NCBI GenBank assembly: GCA_903881505.1
Contig: CAIRTM010000005.1
Location: 1-52,349, forward strand
Length of the DNA: 52,349 nt
From: an uncultured delta proteobacterium
GTDB lineage: Bacteria > Desulfobacterota > WTBG01 > CAIYCZ01 > CAIRTM01
Reading direction: 5' to 3'
Both the position numbers and the translations under genes were made by a program. Below the pieces are notes generated by a model. It was given only the letters and a program-made list of their open reading frames with translations. It was not told the DNA's origin and searched no databases. The number at the start of each line of letters is the position of its first letter. The stretch's first letter is position 1. Below are positions 26,181 through 35,608 of the stretch, piece by piece.

Positions 26181-26206
26181 TGAATCCCGGCCTTCGCCGG
26201 AACGAC
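26181..26206 (+). repeat. Extragenic GGCCTTCGCCGGAA repeat unit
   Basis: The sequence GAATCCCGGCCTTCGCCGG followed by AACGAC is one copy of a hairpin-forming extragenic repeat frequent in many bacterial genomes (ATTCCGGCGAAGGCCGGGAT type). It lies in the 209-base gap before the M20 peptidase gene. Confidence 0.5.
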
Positions 26207-26288
26207 TAACAGCAGGCATTGTCCGGTTAGTACGGCTTCATAAGCCTTGAACCTTGTTTCCCAGGCACATGAAAGGAGATTTTCTAAG

Positions 26289-27629
26289 ATGTCCCATACC
26301 TCTATCGACTGGGAGCGCACGGCAGCCGAGGCGGCTGAATTGCTCAGCGCTTACATCCGGATCAACACGACCAACCCGCCGGGCAACGAAACCGAAGGCG
26401 CCCGCTTTCTGCATGAGGTTTTAAAACGCGAAGGCATCGCCTCCGAGATCATCGAGTCTGCGCCCGGACGCGGCAGCCTGGTCTCGGGCTGCACGGGCGG
26501 CGCAGTCCCCGAGATCATGCTGCTGCATCACATCGACGTGGTGCCGGCCGAGGCCGGGCGCTGGCAGGTGGAGCCTCATGCCGGCATTGTCCGTGAAGGT
26601 GAGATCTGGGGCCGGGGAGCGCTTGACTGCAAGGGCCTCGGCATCATCGAACTCATGGCTTTTCTGCTTCTGAAGCGCCAAGGCCTCGATCCCGGGCGCC
26701 GCATCGTCTATGCCGCTACCGCGGACGAAGAAGCCGGCGGCGCCTGGGGTGTGCCCTGGCTGCTGGAGCACCACCCGGAAAAGTTTCAAACACGCCATGT
26801 TATCAACGAGGGGGTCGGCTGGGGCCTGCGAACCGGCAGCCGCAATGTATATTTGTGCCAGGTGGCCGAGAAGGGCTCCTGCTGGCTGAACATAACCTTT
26901 GAAGGGCGCCCCGGCCACGGTTCAATTCCGCATGCGGAAAACTGCGTGCTGCACATGGCCCGGGCCATGCAGGCGCTGGGAGAGTACCGCTTCGGCCTTC
27001 AATGCGCCGCGCCGGTGCGCATGCTGCTGGAGGCTTTGGCCCATGAGCAGGACTATATGAGCCCTGAGCGGTTTCTGGGGATTCTGGACCCCGGCCGGAG
27101 CCGTGAAACGCTTGATGCGATCGGCGACGGGCCCATGCGTGAAATGCTCGCTGCCCTTTTGACCAACACGATGGTGCCGACCGTGGCAAAGGCCGGAACC
27201 AAAACCAATGTTATTCCCTCTGAGTGCGTATGCGAGATTGACGCCCGCATTCTGCCGGGCACAACCCCGGAAGAACTCAAGGCCCTGATTGAACAGCTGC
27301 TCGCAAAAGCCGGGTGCCGGGGCTTTACGGTGCATCTGCCCGGCGGCTCGCAGGCCTCGCAGTCACCAATGGATACCGGGCTGTACCGCGTGCTGGATGA
27401 TGCCATCCGGGGCTGTGATCCGCGCGGCATGCTCCTGCCGTACCTGTCTCCCGGAGCGACCGACTCGCGTTTCTTCCGCGAGCGCGGCATCGTTGCCTAC
27501 GGCATGCAGTTTGACGCATCGATTGAATCAAACCGGTTGATCCACGGCCATGACGAGCGCATCAGCCTCAGGCATCTGCTGTTCGGCATCCGGGTGCTCT
27601 ATGATACGCTCAGGCGTTTTGCTGTATGA
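26289..27629 (+). CDS. M20 family metallopeptidase (carboxypeptidase/deacylase)
   Basis: This 446-residue zinc-dependent hydrolase belongs to the M20 family (ArgE/DapE/CPG2/PM20D1 group). Metal-site motifs are HHIDVVP (first His and Asp), GRGALDCKG (bridging Asp) and the catalytic/metal pair in TADEEAGG. GRPGHGSIPHAENCV marks the dimerisation (lid) domain, and a late metal His is in RLIHGHDERIS. ATG 26289 follows AAAGGAG by about 10 bases; an earlier in-frame ATG at 26247 lacks a site. Length and the ARPTTP-like RINTTNPPGNE opening resemble amino-acid deacylases and dipeptidases. The substrate is not determinable from sequence, and no functional partner lies next to it. Confidence 0.9.
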   Translation: MSHTSIDWERTAAEAAELLSAYIRINTTNPPGNETEGARFLHEVLKREGIASEIIESAPGRGSLVSGCTGGAVPEIMLLHHIDVVPAEAGRWQVEPHAGIVREGEIWGRGALDCKGLGIIELMAFLLLKRQGLDPGRRIVYAATADEEAGGAWGVPWLLEHHPEKFQTRHVINEGVGWGLRTGSRNVYLCQVAEKGSCWLNITFEGRPGHGSIPHAENCVLHMARAMQALGEYRFGLQCAAPVRMLLEALAHEQDYMSPERFLGILDPGRSRETLDAIGDGPMREMLAALLTNTMVPTVAKAGTKTNVIPSECVCEIDARILPGTTPEELKALIEQLLAKAGCRGFTVHLPGGSQASQSPMDTGLYRVLDDAIRGCDPRGMLLPYLSPGATDSRFFRERGIVAYGMQFDASIESNRLIHGHDERISLRHLLFGIRVLYDTLRRFAV

Positions 27630-28160
27630 GGTGGACCTGCCGGAACATGCGCCGGGACGCAATGCCCTGTTTTTATCTGATCCATCCGGGTGTTAAAGCT
27701 GACGCCGGAGCATGTTGATGACCGGGACGGCCACCTCCGGCTTAACCTGCCAGTATCTGCCCGGTGCTGTTTGTGCCTTCGAGAGCCTTCCACAACATTC
27801 CATGGCCGTTTTGATTCGGCTGCCATTTCGGCAACCAGGCTGCTATGTTGAGGCGATGCTCTAAAATATCAGGCTGCTTCGATTAACTTGCCAGACAAGC
27901 CCCGGGATGTTCTGGAGTCCAATAGGTTGTTGTGTCACGTTTCACCGGGGCCGGTTTTTCGAGGGAGGCGTAGAATGCCATTGTCGTTATACGGCCCGGA
28001 AACTTCCACGCAGCCTGTGACCGGACCCAAATACAGCCGCGCAGGGTGCAGACAGCCGGCTGCATTTTTGCGCGCACAGTATGTTTGCTGTTTATCCTTG
28101 AATTTGATATGGTTGGGGCGCAATCCACCGCCGCCATGAACAGCGCTCACGGAACCCGGC
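27630..28160. other. 531-base region without a recognised gene
   Basis: Only short frames are open here, and none resembles a protein family. I see no tRNA, terminator hairpin with T-run, or clear promoter. It may hold a decayed gene, fitting the truncated DUF169 gene next to it. Confidence 0.5.
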
Positions 28161-28505
28161 ATGCCTGATTTAAAAGCCATCGCAGAGGTGTTGATCCTCA
28201 CGGCCGGGATCCGGGGCAAACCGGTCGGCATGACGCTGTTCCGGGACGGGCCGCCCGCAGCATGCGAGTCGATTCAGGAGGAATCCTGTACCATTGCGCG
28301 CCCGGCAACGGATGATGGCAGAGCCATATACTTTGATGCCGGCCATCATGACTGTCTGGCCGGCGTGTATCATTGCGGCATGATAGCGGGAAAGCCCGAA
28401 ATCATGTCAGGCGAATACCCCTCCATAGCCAGCAGCTTTTTTACCTGTGGGGGCGCGGCCCGGCGCGCGTCCGGCACTCACGGGCGGATGCGCGGAGCCG
28501 TATAA
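28161..28505 (+). CDS. DUF169-like protein, apparently truncated
   Basis: The 114-residue frame matches the N-terminal part of DUF169 proteins, which are usually over 200 residues long. The matching segments are LKAIAEVLILTAGIRGKPVGMTLF, then ESCTIARPATDDGRAIYFDAGHHDCLAG with paired Cys, and PEIMSGEYPSIASSFF. The last 20 residues are low-complexity and unlike the family, and the manC gene begins 33 bases later, so the C-terminal half is missing. It could be a pseudogene remnant or a functional short form. DUF169 has no assigned activity. The recognition is by recalled pattern and is moderate. Confidence 0.55.
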   Translation: MPDLKAIAEVLILTAGIRGKPVGMTLFRDGPPAACESIQEESCTIARPATDDGRAIYFDAGHHDCLAGVYHCGMIAGKPEIMSGEYPSIASSFFTCGGAARRASGTHGRMRGAV

Positions 28506-28538
28506 ATAATGATCGCAGTCCGTGAAACGGAGAGCAGC

Positions 28539-29957
28539 ATGTACGCCGTTATTTTAGCAGGAGGATCGGGGACGCGCCTGTGGCCGATGAGCCGGGCGCT
28601 GTTTCCGAAGCAGTGTCTGCCCCTTGCCGTCGGCGGCCGGACGCTGTTTCAGGCAACCGTTGAGAGGGTGCTGGGCACTGTCGCCGAAGAGCGCATCACC
28701 GTGGTCACGCATGTTGATCAGGCCGCTGAAATCAGGCGGCAGCTTGCGCTCATGGGCTTGAAAAGCGTGCGCGTGCTCGCAGAGCCCCAGGCCCGCAACA
28801 CCGCGCCCGCGATCGGACTTGCCGCCTGGCAGATACTGCGGGAGGCAGGCCCTGATGCCGTCATGGCGGTTTTGCCCTCGGATCACCTGATCGCCGACAG
28901 CGCGGGTTTTGCCGTCCTGCTGCGGCGCGCCGAGGCAGCCGCGAGCTCCTGCGGCCTGATCACGTTCGGCATCCGGCCCACAGGGCCCGAGACCGGTTAC
29001 GGCTATATTCGCAGCGGCCGGGCGCTTGCCGGCGGCCTCTTCGCCGTGGAACAATTTATTGAAAAGCCAGATAGTGAGACAGCGCAGCGCTACCTTGCGG
29101 CCGGGGGCTATTTCTGGAACAGCGGCATGTTCGTATTCAGGTCCGGCGCCCTGATCGAGCAGTACCGGGCGCTGCTGCCGGACATGCATGCCGCGCTCAG
29201 CCGGATTGACGCAGCCGATGCTGCTGCATGCAGGAACACCTACCACGGCCTTGCATCGATTTCAATCGACTACGGCATTCTTGAGAAAGCCTGCGGGGTA
29301 GCGGTTCTGCCGGCTGAAATCGGCTGGAGCGATCTGGGCAGCTGGCAGGCCTGCTATCAGGCAGCCGATCAGGATGATCGCGCCAACAGCTTTACAGGCC
29401 GGGTGTGCGCCGTTGATACGCAGGGCGCGCTGATCCGCTCTGATGCGCGCCTTGTGGCCGCGGTCGGCGTACGGGACATGATCATCGTTGATACGGCCGA
29501 CGCCCTGCTGGTATGTGAGCGCAGCCGGGCCCAGGACGTTAAAAAAATAGTTGACCGGCTCACGGCCGCAGGCGCGCCCGAGGCCCGAGAACACCGCACC
29601 GTATACTGCCCCTGGGGCAGCTACACCTGCCTGGAGACGGGTGCGCGCTATCAGGTGAAGCGCATCAATGTGAACCCGGGCGCGCGGCTCAGCCTGCAGA
29701 GCCACCGCTTCCGCGCCGAGCACTGGACAGTGGCTGCCGGAGAGGCGCTGGTCATTGTTGATGAAGGGCAGCTTGTTGTCCGAACGGGCGGCAGTGTTGC
29801 TGTGCCGCTGGGCGCGCGCCATCGCATTGAAAACAAAGGACCCCAGCCGCTTATCATTATCGAGGTGCAAAACGGCGACTACCTCGGAGAGGATGATATC
29901 ATACGCTATGAAGACGACTACGGCCGCAGCCTGGGACCGCTGCAGGCAATGGATTGA
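28539..29957 (+). CDS. Mannose-1-phosphate guanylyltransferase / mannose-6-phosphate isomerase (type II)
   Basis: This bifunctional enzyme of GDP-mannose synthesis has 472 residues. The N-terminal nucleotidyltransferase has VILAGGSGTRLWPMSRALFPKQ, the substrate region VLPSDHLI and IEKPDSETAQRYL. The C-terminal cupin of type II phosphomannose isomerase has PWGSYTCLETGARYQVKRI, LSLQSHRFRAEHW and VPLGARHRIENKG. ATG 28539 is preferred over 28509 because GGAG lies 6 bases before it and the family starts at MYAVILAGG. It overlaps the following phosphohexomutase by 50 bases, so the two are coupled and probably supply GDP-mannose for LPS or exopolysaccharide. Confidence 0.93.
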   Translation: MYAVILAGGSGTRLWPMSRALFPKQCLPLAVGGRTLFQATVERVLGTVAEERITVVTHVDQAAEIRRQLALMGLKSVRVLAEPQARNTAPAIGLAAWQILREAGPDAVMAVLPSDHLIADSAGFAVLLRRAEAAASSCGLITFGIRPTGPETGYGYIRSGRALAGGLFAVEQFIEKPDSETAQRYLAAGGYFWNSGMFVFRSGALIEQYRALLPDMHAALSRIDAADAAACRNTYHGLASISIDYGILEKACGVAVLPAEIGWSDLGSWQACYQAADQDDRANSFTGRVCAVDTQGALIRSDARLVAAVGVRDMIIVDTADALLVCERSRAQDVKKIVDRLTAAGAPEAREHRTVYCPWGSYTCLETGARYQVKRINVNPGARLSLQSHRFRAEHWTVAAGEALVIVDEGQLVVRTGGSVAVPLGARHRIENKGPQPLIIIEVQNGDYLGEDDIIRYEDDYGRSLGPLQAMD

Positions 29958-31620
29958 ACATCCGCGGCTTGACCCCGGAATGCGCGGCGAGATTGAGGCT
30001 TTAGCGGAAGATCCGGACGCCGTTGAGGAGCACTTCGGCGGCGAGCTTGTCTTCGGCACCGGTGGCATGCGCGGACTGATCGGGCCCGGCCCCAACCGCA
30101 TGAACCTCCATACGGTGCGCCGCGTCAGCCAGGGCCTGGCGGACTGCCTGACAGCAGCGCGCGCCCGGAGCGTGCCCCGCAAGGTTGCGATTGCCCGGGA
30201 CACGCGAAGGTATTCCGCCGAATTTGCCGAAGAATCCGCGCTTGTGCTTGCGGCCAACGGGATTCGCGCCCTGCTGTTTGGCGAGATCAGGCCCACGCCG
30301 GTGCTGTCCTATGCCGTGCGCGCTTTGGGCTGCGATGCCGGCATTGTCATCACCGCCAGCCATAATTCCCGGGACTATAACGGCTACAAGGTCTATGGCC
30401 CTGATGGCGGCCAGGCGGTCAGCCCGCTGATTGATGCGCTGATTGCGGCGGTCACCCCCCTTGATTTTTTTGATGCAGTAAAAATTATCAGCCGTGAAGA
30501 AGCCTGCAAGGCAGGCCTGCTTGAGCTGATCGGCCCTGAGGTTGACAAAAGCTATCTTGCAAACGTCCGGGGCCTGTCGCGTACCAGCCCACGGTCGCGC
30601 CTGAGCGTCGTCTACACGCCCCTGCACGGGACCGGCTCGGTCAACATTGCGCAGCTGCTTTCTGAAAGCGGCCGGGATGTGGCGGTGGTGCCTGAACAGT
30701 CCGGCCCGGACCCGGAATTCAGCACCGTGCGGGTTCCCAACCCCGAGGACCCGGCCGCGCTCGACATGGCGCTTAAACTGGCTGCACAGACGCAGGCCGA
30801 TATCGTTCTGGCAACCGATCCTGACGGCGACCGGGTCGGCACGGCCGTGAGGGGCCGCGATGGCACCTATCAGGTGTTGAGCGGCAACCAGGTCGGCGCC
30901 CTCTTGATCGAGTACATCTGCAGCAGCCTGAACGCGCAAGGGGCCATGCCGCCCGAGCCGGCTGTGGTGACGACAATTGTAACCGGAGAGCTCGGCCGCC
31001 GCGTGGCTGCATCATACGGCGCGCGCATAATTGAAACGCTCACCGGGTTTAAATTTATCGGCGGGAAGATCGAACAGTTCTGCACGGAGGGAAGCCCTTC
31101 CTTCGTGTTCGGCTATGAGGAGAGCTGCGGCTATCTCGCGGGCACGTTCGTACGCGACAAGGACGCGGTGATCGCCTCGTTTCTCATCGCGGAAATGGCG
31201 GCCTGGCATAAAGACGGCGGCAAAACCCTGCTTGATGTGCTGGAAGAGCTGCACCGGCGCCACGGCTATCATGCTGAAGATCTTCTCAGCGTTGAGCTGC
31301 GCGATATCGCCGAGGCCGAGCGCTATGTTGCGGCTTTCGATCATCTGCCCGCGGCATTTGCCGGCAGTATGATACTTGAGAAGCGTGACTATGACCGGCG
31401 CATCGGCTGGGATTATGCCCCCATGCGGAAATTCAGTCTGGAACTTCCCCGGTCGAGGGTTCTGCATTATTCGCTTGCGGACGGTTCCTGGTTCGCCGTG
31501 CGCCCGTCAGGAACGGAGCCGAAGGTTAAATTCTACCTCGGCACGCATGCCCCGACAGCCGCCGGAGCATCGGCACAGCTATCGCGTCTGCGCGAAGCCA
31601 TTCTCTGCAGTCAGGGCTGA
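29908..31620 (+). CDS. Phosphoglucomutase/phosphomannomutase (alpha-D-phosphohexomutase)
   Basis: It interconverts hexose 6- and 1-phosphates. The 570-residue protein is a four-domain phosphohexomutase of the long PgcA/YbbT type. FGTGGMRGLIGPGPNRMN is near the start. The active phosphoserine loop is VITASHNSRDYNGYKVYG, and the metal loop is ATDPDGDRVG. The sugar-recognition loop is GYEESCGYLAG, and the phosphate loop is RPSGTEPKVKFYL. ATG 29908 was chosen; ATG 29893 with a nearer GGAG is an alternative adding five residues. It overlaps manC by 50 bases, suggesting it makes mannose-1-phosphate for that enzyme, although glucose-phosphate activity is equally likely from sequence. Confidence 0.92.
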   Translation: MKTTTAAAWDRCRQWIEHPRLDPGMRGEIEALAEDPDAVEEHFGGELVFGTGGMRGLIGPGPNRMNLHTVRRVSQGLADCLTAARARSVPRKVAIARDTRRYSAEFAEESALVLAANGIRALLFGEIRPTPVLSYAVRALGCDAGIVITASHNSRDYNGYKVYGPDGGQAVSPLIDALIAAVTPLDFFDAVKIISREEACKAGLLELIGPEVDKSYLANVRGLSRTSPRSRLSVVYTPLHGTGSVNIAQLLSESGRDVAVVPEQSGPDPEFSTVRVPNPEDPAALDMALKLAAQTQADIVLATDPDGDRVGTAVRGRDGTYQVLSGNQVGALLIEYICSSLNAQGAMPPEPAVVTTIVTGELGRRVAASYGARIIETLTGFKFIGGKIEQFCTEGSPSFVFGYEESCGYLAGTFVRDKDAVIASFLIAEMAAWHKDGGKTLLDVLEELHRRHGYHAEDLLSVELRDIAEAERYVAAFDHLPAAFAGSMILEKRDYDRRIGWDYAPMRKFSLELPRSRVLHYSLADGSWFAVRPSGTEPKVKFYLGTHAPTAAGASAQLSRLREAILCSQG

Positions 31621-31998
31621 CGCACCGGCATCCTCGAATAATCACTGCTATTAAAGGGTACATAACGTACGCGAGGTGCCCGAAAAACAATGGATGCTGT
31701 TACGGCCCCCCGGCAAAAACCATGACCGGCATGAGCAGGATAACAAAAAGCGGGTTGATGCGGATCGCCGCGGTTTTTGATAATGCCGCGCAATGAAGTT
31801 TAAAAAACCACAGCCCGTGTGCGGTTTCTGGTTGTAACAGCCGGTACTTTCTGCGTTGTTGGCGCTGGACTCTCAAGGCGCAGGGCAGAATCAATTTTTT
31901 ATTTATTTTATTCAAGTTGCACTGAAACAGTACGATATTCTATACTGTAGTAAAGTATTGATTCAGCCTAAGGGTGTATCAACTCTACAGGAGTCTAT
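31621..31998. other. 378-base intergenic region with a candidate promoter
   Basis: The region becomes A/T-rich towards its 3' end. TTGCAC (31917-31922), an 18-base spacer and TATACT (31941-31946) form a weak promoter for the following gene. No gene was recognised in the remainder. Confidence 0.4.
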
Positions 31999-32667
31999 AT
32001 GAATAAGCACTCTCTGTGGATTATCGGCAGTCTGGTTCTGCTGCTGGTATCCATGAACGCACATGCCTCCTATTTCAGCATACAGCTGCACAACGGCAAT
32101 GAAATGAAAACCGCGCAGTACTGGGAAGACGGCGACAAGATAAGTTTTTATACCCGCAGCGGCACGGTTTCGGTGCCGCGGTCGATGATTAAAAACATTG
32201 CCAAGATCGACGGCTCGCTTGAAAACGAAACCGTGTATGTGTCCCCAGAACTGCTTGCCATCCCGGGCGAGGAAGCCGCGGAAGAACTGCCCGCCCCGCC
32301 GGAGGAAACGGGCGCCGGCGCCGAGCGCGCCGAGGAGTTCATCGCCGACCTGCGAGACCGCCTGAGCATTATCAGCTCCAACATAGAAAACCTCAACCGC
32401 AACAGGGAGCTGTTCATGCACCAGCGTGAAGGCTATGAGCAGGAGCTGCAGCGGGCGCAGGGCCGGATCGAGGAGGCAAACAACGAGTCGCTGCTGAGCG
32501 CTTCCGACCGGGCCGATCGCGTACAGCTTGAAAACGCAAAAATCAGCGATATTGAGTCTAAAATTGCCCGCGTGGATGAGCAGCTGCGCAACAATGGCCG
32601 TCTGGTTGATGCGCAGAACAAGATGAAAGAGCGCGTTGAAAGGGAACTGGCGGGTCTTACCCAGTAG
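31999..32667 (+). CDS. Secreted coiled-coil protein of unknown function
   Basis: The 222-residue protein has a Sec signal peptide (MNKHSLWIIGSLVLLLVSMN, cleavage expected after AHA). A small beta-rich module follows (FSIQLHNGNEMKTAQYW, DGDKISFYTRSGTVSVPRSM) of a type seen in secreted proteins of Desulfobacterota, then an acidic Pro/Glu linker. The last 115 residues form a strong heptad coiled coil from about residue 110. AGGAG lies 7-8 bases before ATG 31999. It stands alone between the phosphohexomutase and the convergent DUF1015 gene. I do not recognise a named family; periplasmic location is the only safe inference. Confidence 0.75.
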   Translation: MNKHSLWIIGSLVLLLVSMNAHASYFSIQLHNGNEMKTAQYWEDGDKISFYTRSGTVSVPRSMIKNIAKIDGSLENETVYVSPELLAIPGEEAAEELPAPPEETGAGAERAEEFIADLRDRLSIISSNIENLNRNRELFMHQREGYEQELQRAQGRIEEANNESLLSASDRADRVQLENAKISDIESKIARVDEQLRNNGRLVDAQNKMKERVERELAGLTQ

Positions 32668-32733
32668 GCAGTCCGGCGACATACGTATGCATGCACGGCG
32701 ACCCGTCCCGAGCGGGCCGCCCCGGCGCACACC

Positions 32734-34068
32734 TCACCTGATCAGGCGGCACTCCAGATAGAATCGTTTCTCCTCGGCCGAGCCCATCGAAAATGTTTTG
32801 CGCGGCAGGGCTCCCTGCAGCACGATGGTGCGGAACAGGTCTGCCTTCGCTATGGACGGCAGATAAAAACCGGCATTGCCCTGACGGCGGCCGAGTTCTG
32901 CCACGACTGCGCTGCCGTGCACATAATCGATAAGGGCCTGCTGATGCTCCTGCACAAACGCATCCAGAAAGTCCTGCAGGGTGCCGGTTGCGCACACCTG
33001 GCCGGGCGCATCGATCTCTGCAATGCCGCAGCCGCACGCGCTCACCCAGCCGAAGCGGTGCAGCGTCGATGATCCGGTTTCAGCGGCGACTGCTGCGGCC
33101 TCGTCCCCTGAGGCCGCCCGCAGGCGAACGCTCAGGCCCTGCCGGCGGAAATACGTTTCCATATATTCCGGCAGGCGTTCAGCCTGTATGTCGAACAGCA
33201 CCCGGTAAATAGGCTCAAACAGCAGGCCCGGATCATGCAGGTTCACAAGCTCGACCAGCGCGTAGCGGGCCGGGTGGCTCATGAGCGCGGTCTGATCAGC
33301 CGAAGACTGTTTCAGCGTTTCCCATATGTTTTTTGCCGTTGCCAGCGAATGATTGCCGTCGCCGACTGCGTACAAAAACGCGCCCGTATCCGCGCCGCCG
33401 TACTGCCCGGCCGATGCATCGGCCAGGCGCCGAAGCGCCTGCGCCGCCGACGCTATGCGGACCGGGTCGTTGATCCCAAAGCCGCGCACGCGGCCTGCCT
33501 GCAGCATAAGTTCAATATCATAGAGCGGGCTGAGCGCATGCTCAAACAGCGGCTCGATCACGGTGCGGCCCGGATCGTCGATGAGCACCATGATATGGGG
33601 CAGCTCAAGGGGGGCATCGCGGCGTACGATGACGCGCGGCGGCAGCCGCTCAACGATGGTGCCTTCAGAGGCGCGTATCAGGCTGGTTGATCCAGGGCGA
33701 TAATCATAGCGCTCAAGATCGAGGGCCGCCATCAATCCCTTGCGCGAAGCGGCATGCGGCGTGCGGCGGTCGACCAGGATAAAGCCCGGCTGCTGCGCGG
33801 TAAGCAGGCCCGTGTCAAGATAGGACTGCATGGTGCGGTTGATGCGGGCGACCTGCTCATCCGTGACGCGGTCAAGGTAGACCTCCGGCAGGATCATGTG
33901 CAGCGTGGAGGGGCTGCCGCCGACCCGCTCGGCAACCTGCCGCCAGTAATCGGGCTGGGAGGTGTACTGATCGCACGCAATGACGGCCCATGCAGAAAGG
34001 TCGATGCCCGGCCGGGGCAGCATGATCGTCGGCACGTGCAGTGCAACTGATTCAAGAAGTCTCTGCAT
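32734..34068 (-). CDS. DUF1015 family protein
   Basis: This 444-residue cytoplasmic protein belongs to DUF1015, a widespread family without an agreed function. Typical segments are the opening VPTIMLPRPGIDLSAWAVIACDQYTSQPDYW and FILVDRRTP. The conserved core AVGDGNHSLATAKNIWE and HPARYALVELVNLHDPGLLFEPIYRVL follow. No signal peptide or membrane segment is seen. It is the downstream gene of mqnE on the same strand (183-base gap), so a shared transcript is possible but not shown. Confidence 0.88.
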   Translation of the reverse strand: MQRLLESVALHVPTIMLPRPGIDLSAWAVIACDQYTSQPDYWRQVAERVGGSPSTLHMILPEVYLDRVTDEQVARINRTMQSYLDTGLLTAQQPGFILVDRRTPHAASRKGLMAALDLERYDYRPGSTSLIRASEGTIVERLPPRVIVRRDAPLELPHIMVLIDDPGRTVIEPLFEHALSPLYDIELMLQAGRVRGFGINDPVRIASAAQALRRLADASAGQYGGADTGAFLYAVGDGNHSLATAKNIWETLKQSSADQTALMSHPARYALVELVNLHDPGLLFEPIYRVLFDIQAERLPEYMETYFRRQGLSVRLRAASGDEAAAVAAETGSSTLHRFGWVSACGCGIAEIDAPGQVCATGTLQDFLDAFVQEHQQALIDYVHGSAVVAELGRRQGNAGFYLPSIAKADLFRTIVLQGALPRKTFSMGSAEEKRFYLECRLIR

Positions 34069-34251
34069 CGCGGTGATTCCGGAAAGGGTAAGCTTGTGCC
34101 GGGCAGGCCGTGCCCGGCCTGCCGGTTGTGGGCGCTCGGGCGCTCAACGCATAGCACGATACTGAAAAACGCCCAGAAAATCAATCTTTTTCGCGTTTCA
34201 GCAGGCGCCCGCACGCAGACGCGGCCATTGCGCGCCGTGGAACGTGCCGCT

Positions 34252-35352
34252 TCAGCAGCAGCGCAGCATCCGGTACAGGCTGTCGCGCTCAACCGGACGG
34301 CTGCCGCTGCGGCGGATAAGCGCGATCAATGCCCGGCGATCAAGGCCGGTTGCGGTCGCCGCCCCGGCAGCGTGGGTGATCTTCTCCTCACGCACGGTGC
34401 CGTCAATGTCGTCGGCACCGAACACAAGCGCAAGCTGGGCCGCCGGCAGGCCGGTCATGACCCAGTAGGCCTTGACGTGCTCGATAGAATCAAGCATGAG
34501 CCGGCTGAGGCTGATCATGCGCAGTATGTCAACCGCGCCGGGCCGTGAGCATGTTCCCGCAAGCGCGGTGTTCTCAGGATGAAACGGCAGCGGGATGAAG
34601 GCCTGGAATCCTCCGGTCTCATCCTGCAGGCTGCGCAGGCTCAGCAGATGGTCGATGATTTCTTCCGGCGTTTCAATATGGCCGAACAGCAGGGTCGCGT
34701 TTGATTTCAGGCCCAGAGCGTGGGCCGCGCGCATGACCGCAAGCCACTGGCCGGCAGTTGCCTTGCGCGGACAGATCCGCTCGCGCACCCGGTCGCTCAG
34801 CACTTCTGCCCCGCCGCCCGGCAGGGATCCCAATCCGGCTTCTTTCAGGCGGCCGAGTACGTCTTCGATGCTGCCGCCCGATATATCGGCAAAATACTGA
34901 ATCTCGGCGGCGGTAAAAGCCTTGATGTGCAGGCGCGGAAATTCACGGCGCAGGCAGCGGACCATGTCGAGATAATAGGTGAACGGCTTGTCGGGGTGCA
35001 GGCCGCTGACCATGTGAATTTCGGTAACGGACTCGCCGGCTGCGCGTACGCGCTCAACGGCCTCCTGCTGATCCATGCAGTATGCGTCAGCATCCCGGGC
35101 GTCACGGCTGAAGGCGCACAGGCCGCAGCGGGCCGCGCAGATGTTGGTAAGGTTGAGGTGGCAGTTAACGTTGAAAAAAACCCTGTCAGCGCTGTGGCGC
35201 TGCTTGAGCGTGTGCGCGGCGGCGCCAAGCGCGAGAAGATCGCCGGAGGCGAGGAGCCGCAGCCCGTCGTCGCGCGAAAGCCGCTCACCGGCAAGGCTCT
35301 TTGCAAGTATGGGTGCGACCCCGTCAGAATCGCGTACGCTGGCTATGGCCAT
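34252..35352 (-). CDS. mqnE: Aminofutalosine synthase MqnE (radical SAM)
   Basis: It couples SAM radical chemistry to formation of aminofutalosine from a chorismate-derived enol ether and SAM, in the futalosine route to menaquinone. The 366-residue protein has the cluster motif Cys-x3-Cys-x2-Cys in CAARCGLCAF. It shares the MqnE-specific blocks EIHMVSGLHPDKPFTYYLDM, HIKAFTAAEIQYF, GLGSLPGGGAEVLSDRVR, HIETPEEIIDHLLSLRSLQD, FIPLPFHPENT, HVKAYWVMTGLPAAQLAL, FGADDIDGTV and PVERDSLYR. ATG 35352 (MAIASVRD) was chosen; an open frame upstream to 35442 is not family-like. The quinone methyltransferase gene lies 256 bases away, divergently, supporting menaquinone use. Confidence 0.94.
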   Translation of the reverse strand: MAIASVRDSDGVAPILAKSLAGERLSRDDGLRLLASGDLLALGAAAHTLKQRHSADRVFFNVNCHLNLTNICAARCGLCAFSRDARDADAYCMDQQEAVERVRAAGESVTEIHMVSGLHPDKPFTYYLDMVRCLRREFPRLHIKAFTAAEIQYFADISGGSIEDVLGRLKEAGLGSLPGGGAEVLSDRVRERICPRKATAGQWLAVMRAAHALGLKSNATLLFGHIETPEEIIDHLLSLRSLQDETGGFQAFIPLPFHPENTALAGTCSRPGAVDILRMISLSRLMLDSIEHVKAYWVMTGLPAAQLALVFGADDIDGTVREEKITHAAGAATATGLDRRALIALIRRSGSRPVERDSLYRMLRCC

Positions 35353-35608
35353 GGCAACACACCGCTTGCTGGGTATATATACAGATGCATCAGGCCATAT
35401 CGTACACGGCCCGGCCTGCGACGGGCAAGCAAAAAAATGCACGGGGCGCTTTTCCCAAGAAAGTCATGACATCAGGGACTTTTTCTGGTATGTACTGCTG
35501 TCACGCGCTGCCGCCGGTCCCCCTGCGGATGCAGCGGTGTCGCGATGAACCAACCGGAGCCGGAGCGTGAACAGGCGCTGCCGCGCCACTTCCTGCTGAA
35601 TACTGACC

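Noticed and set aside
27883-28231. Several frames of 80-100 codons upstream of the DUF169-like gene
   Set aside because: They overlap each other on both strands without ribosome sites or recognisable motifs.
30001-30939. 312-codon open frame antisense to the phosphohexomutase
   Set aside because: It lies fully within a confident gene and shows no protein-like motifs.
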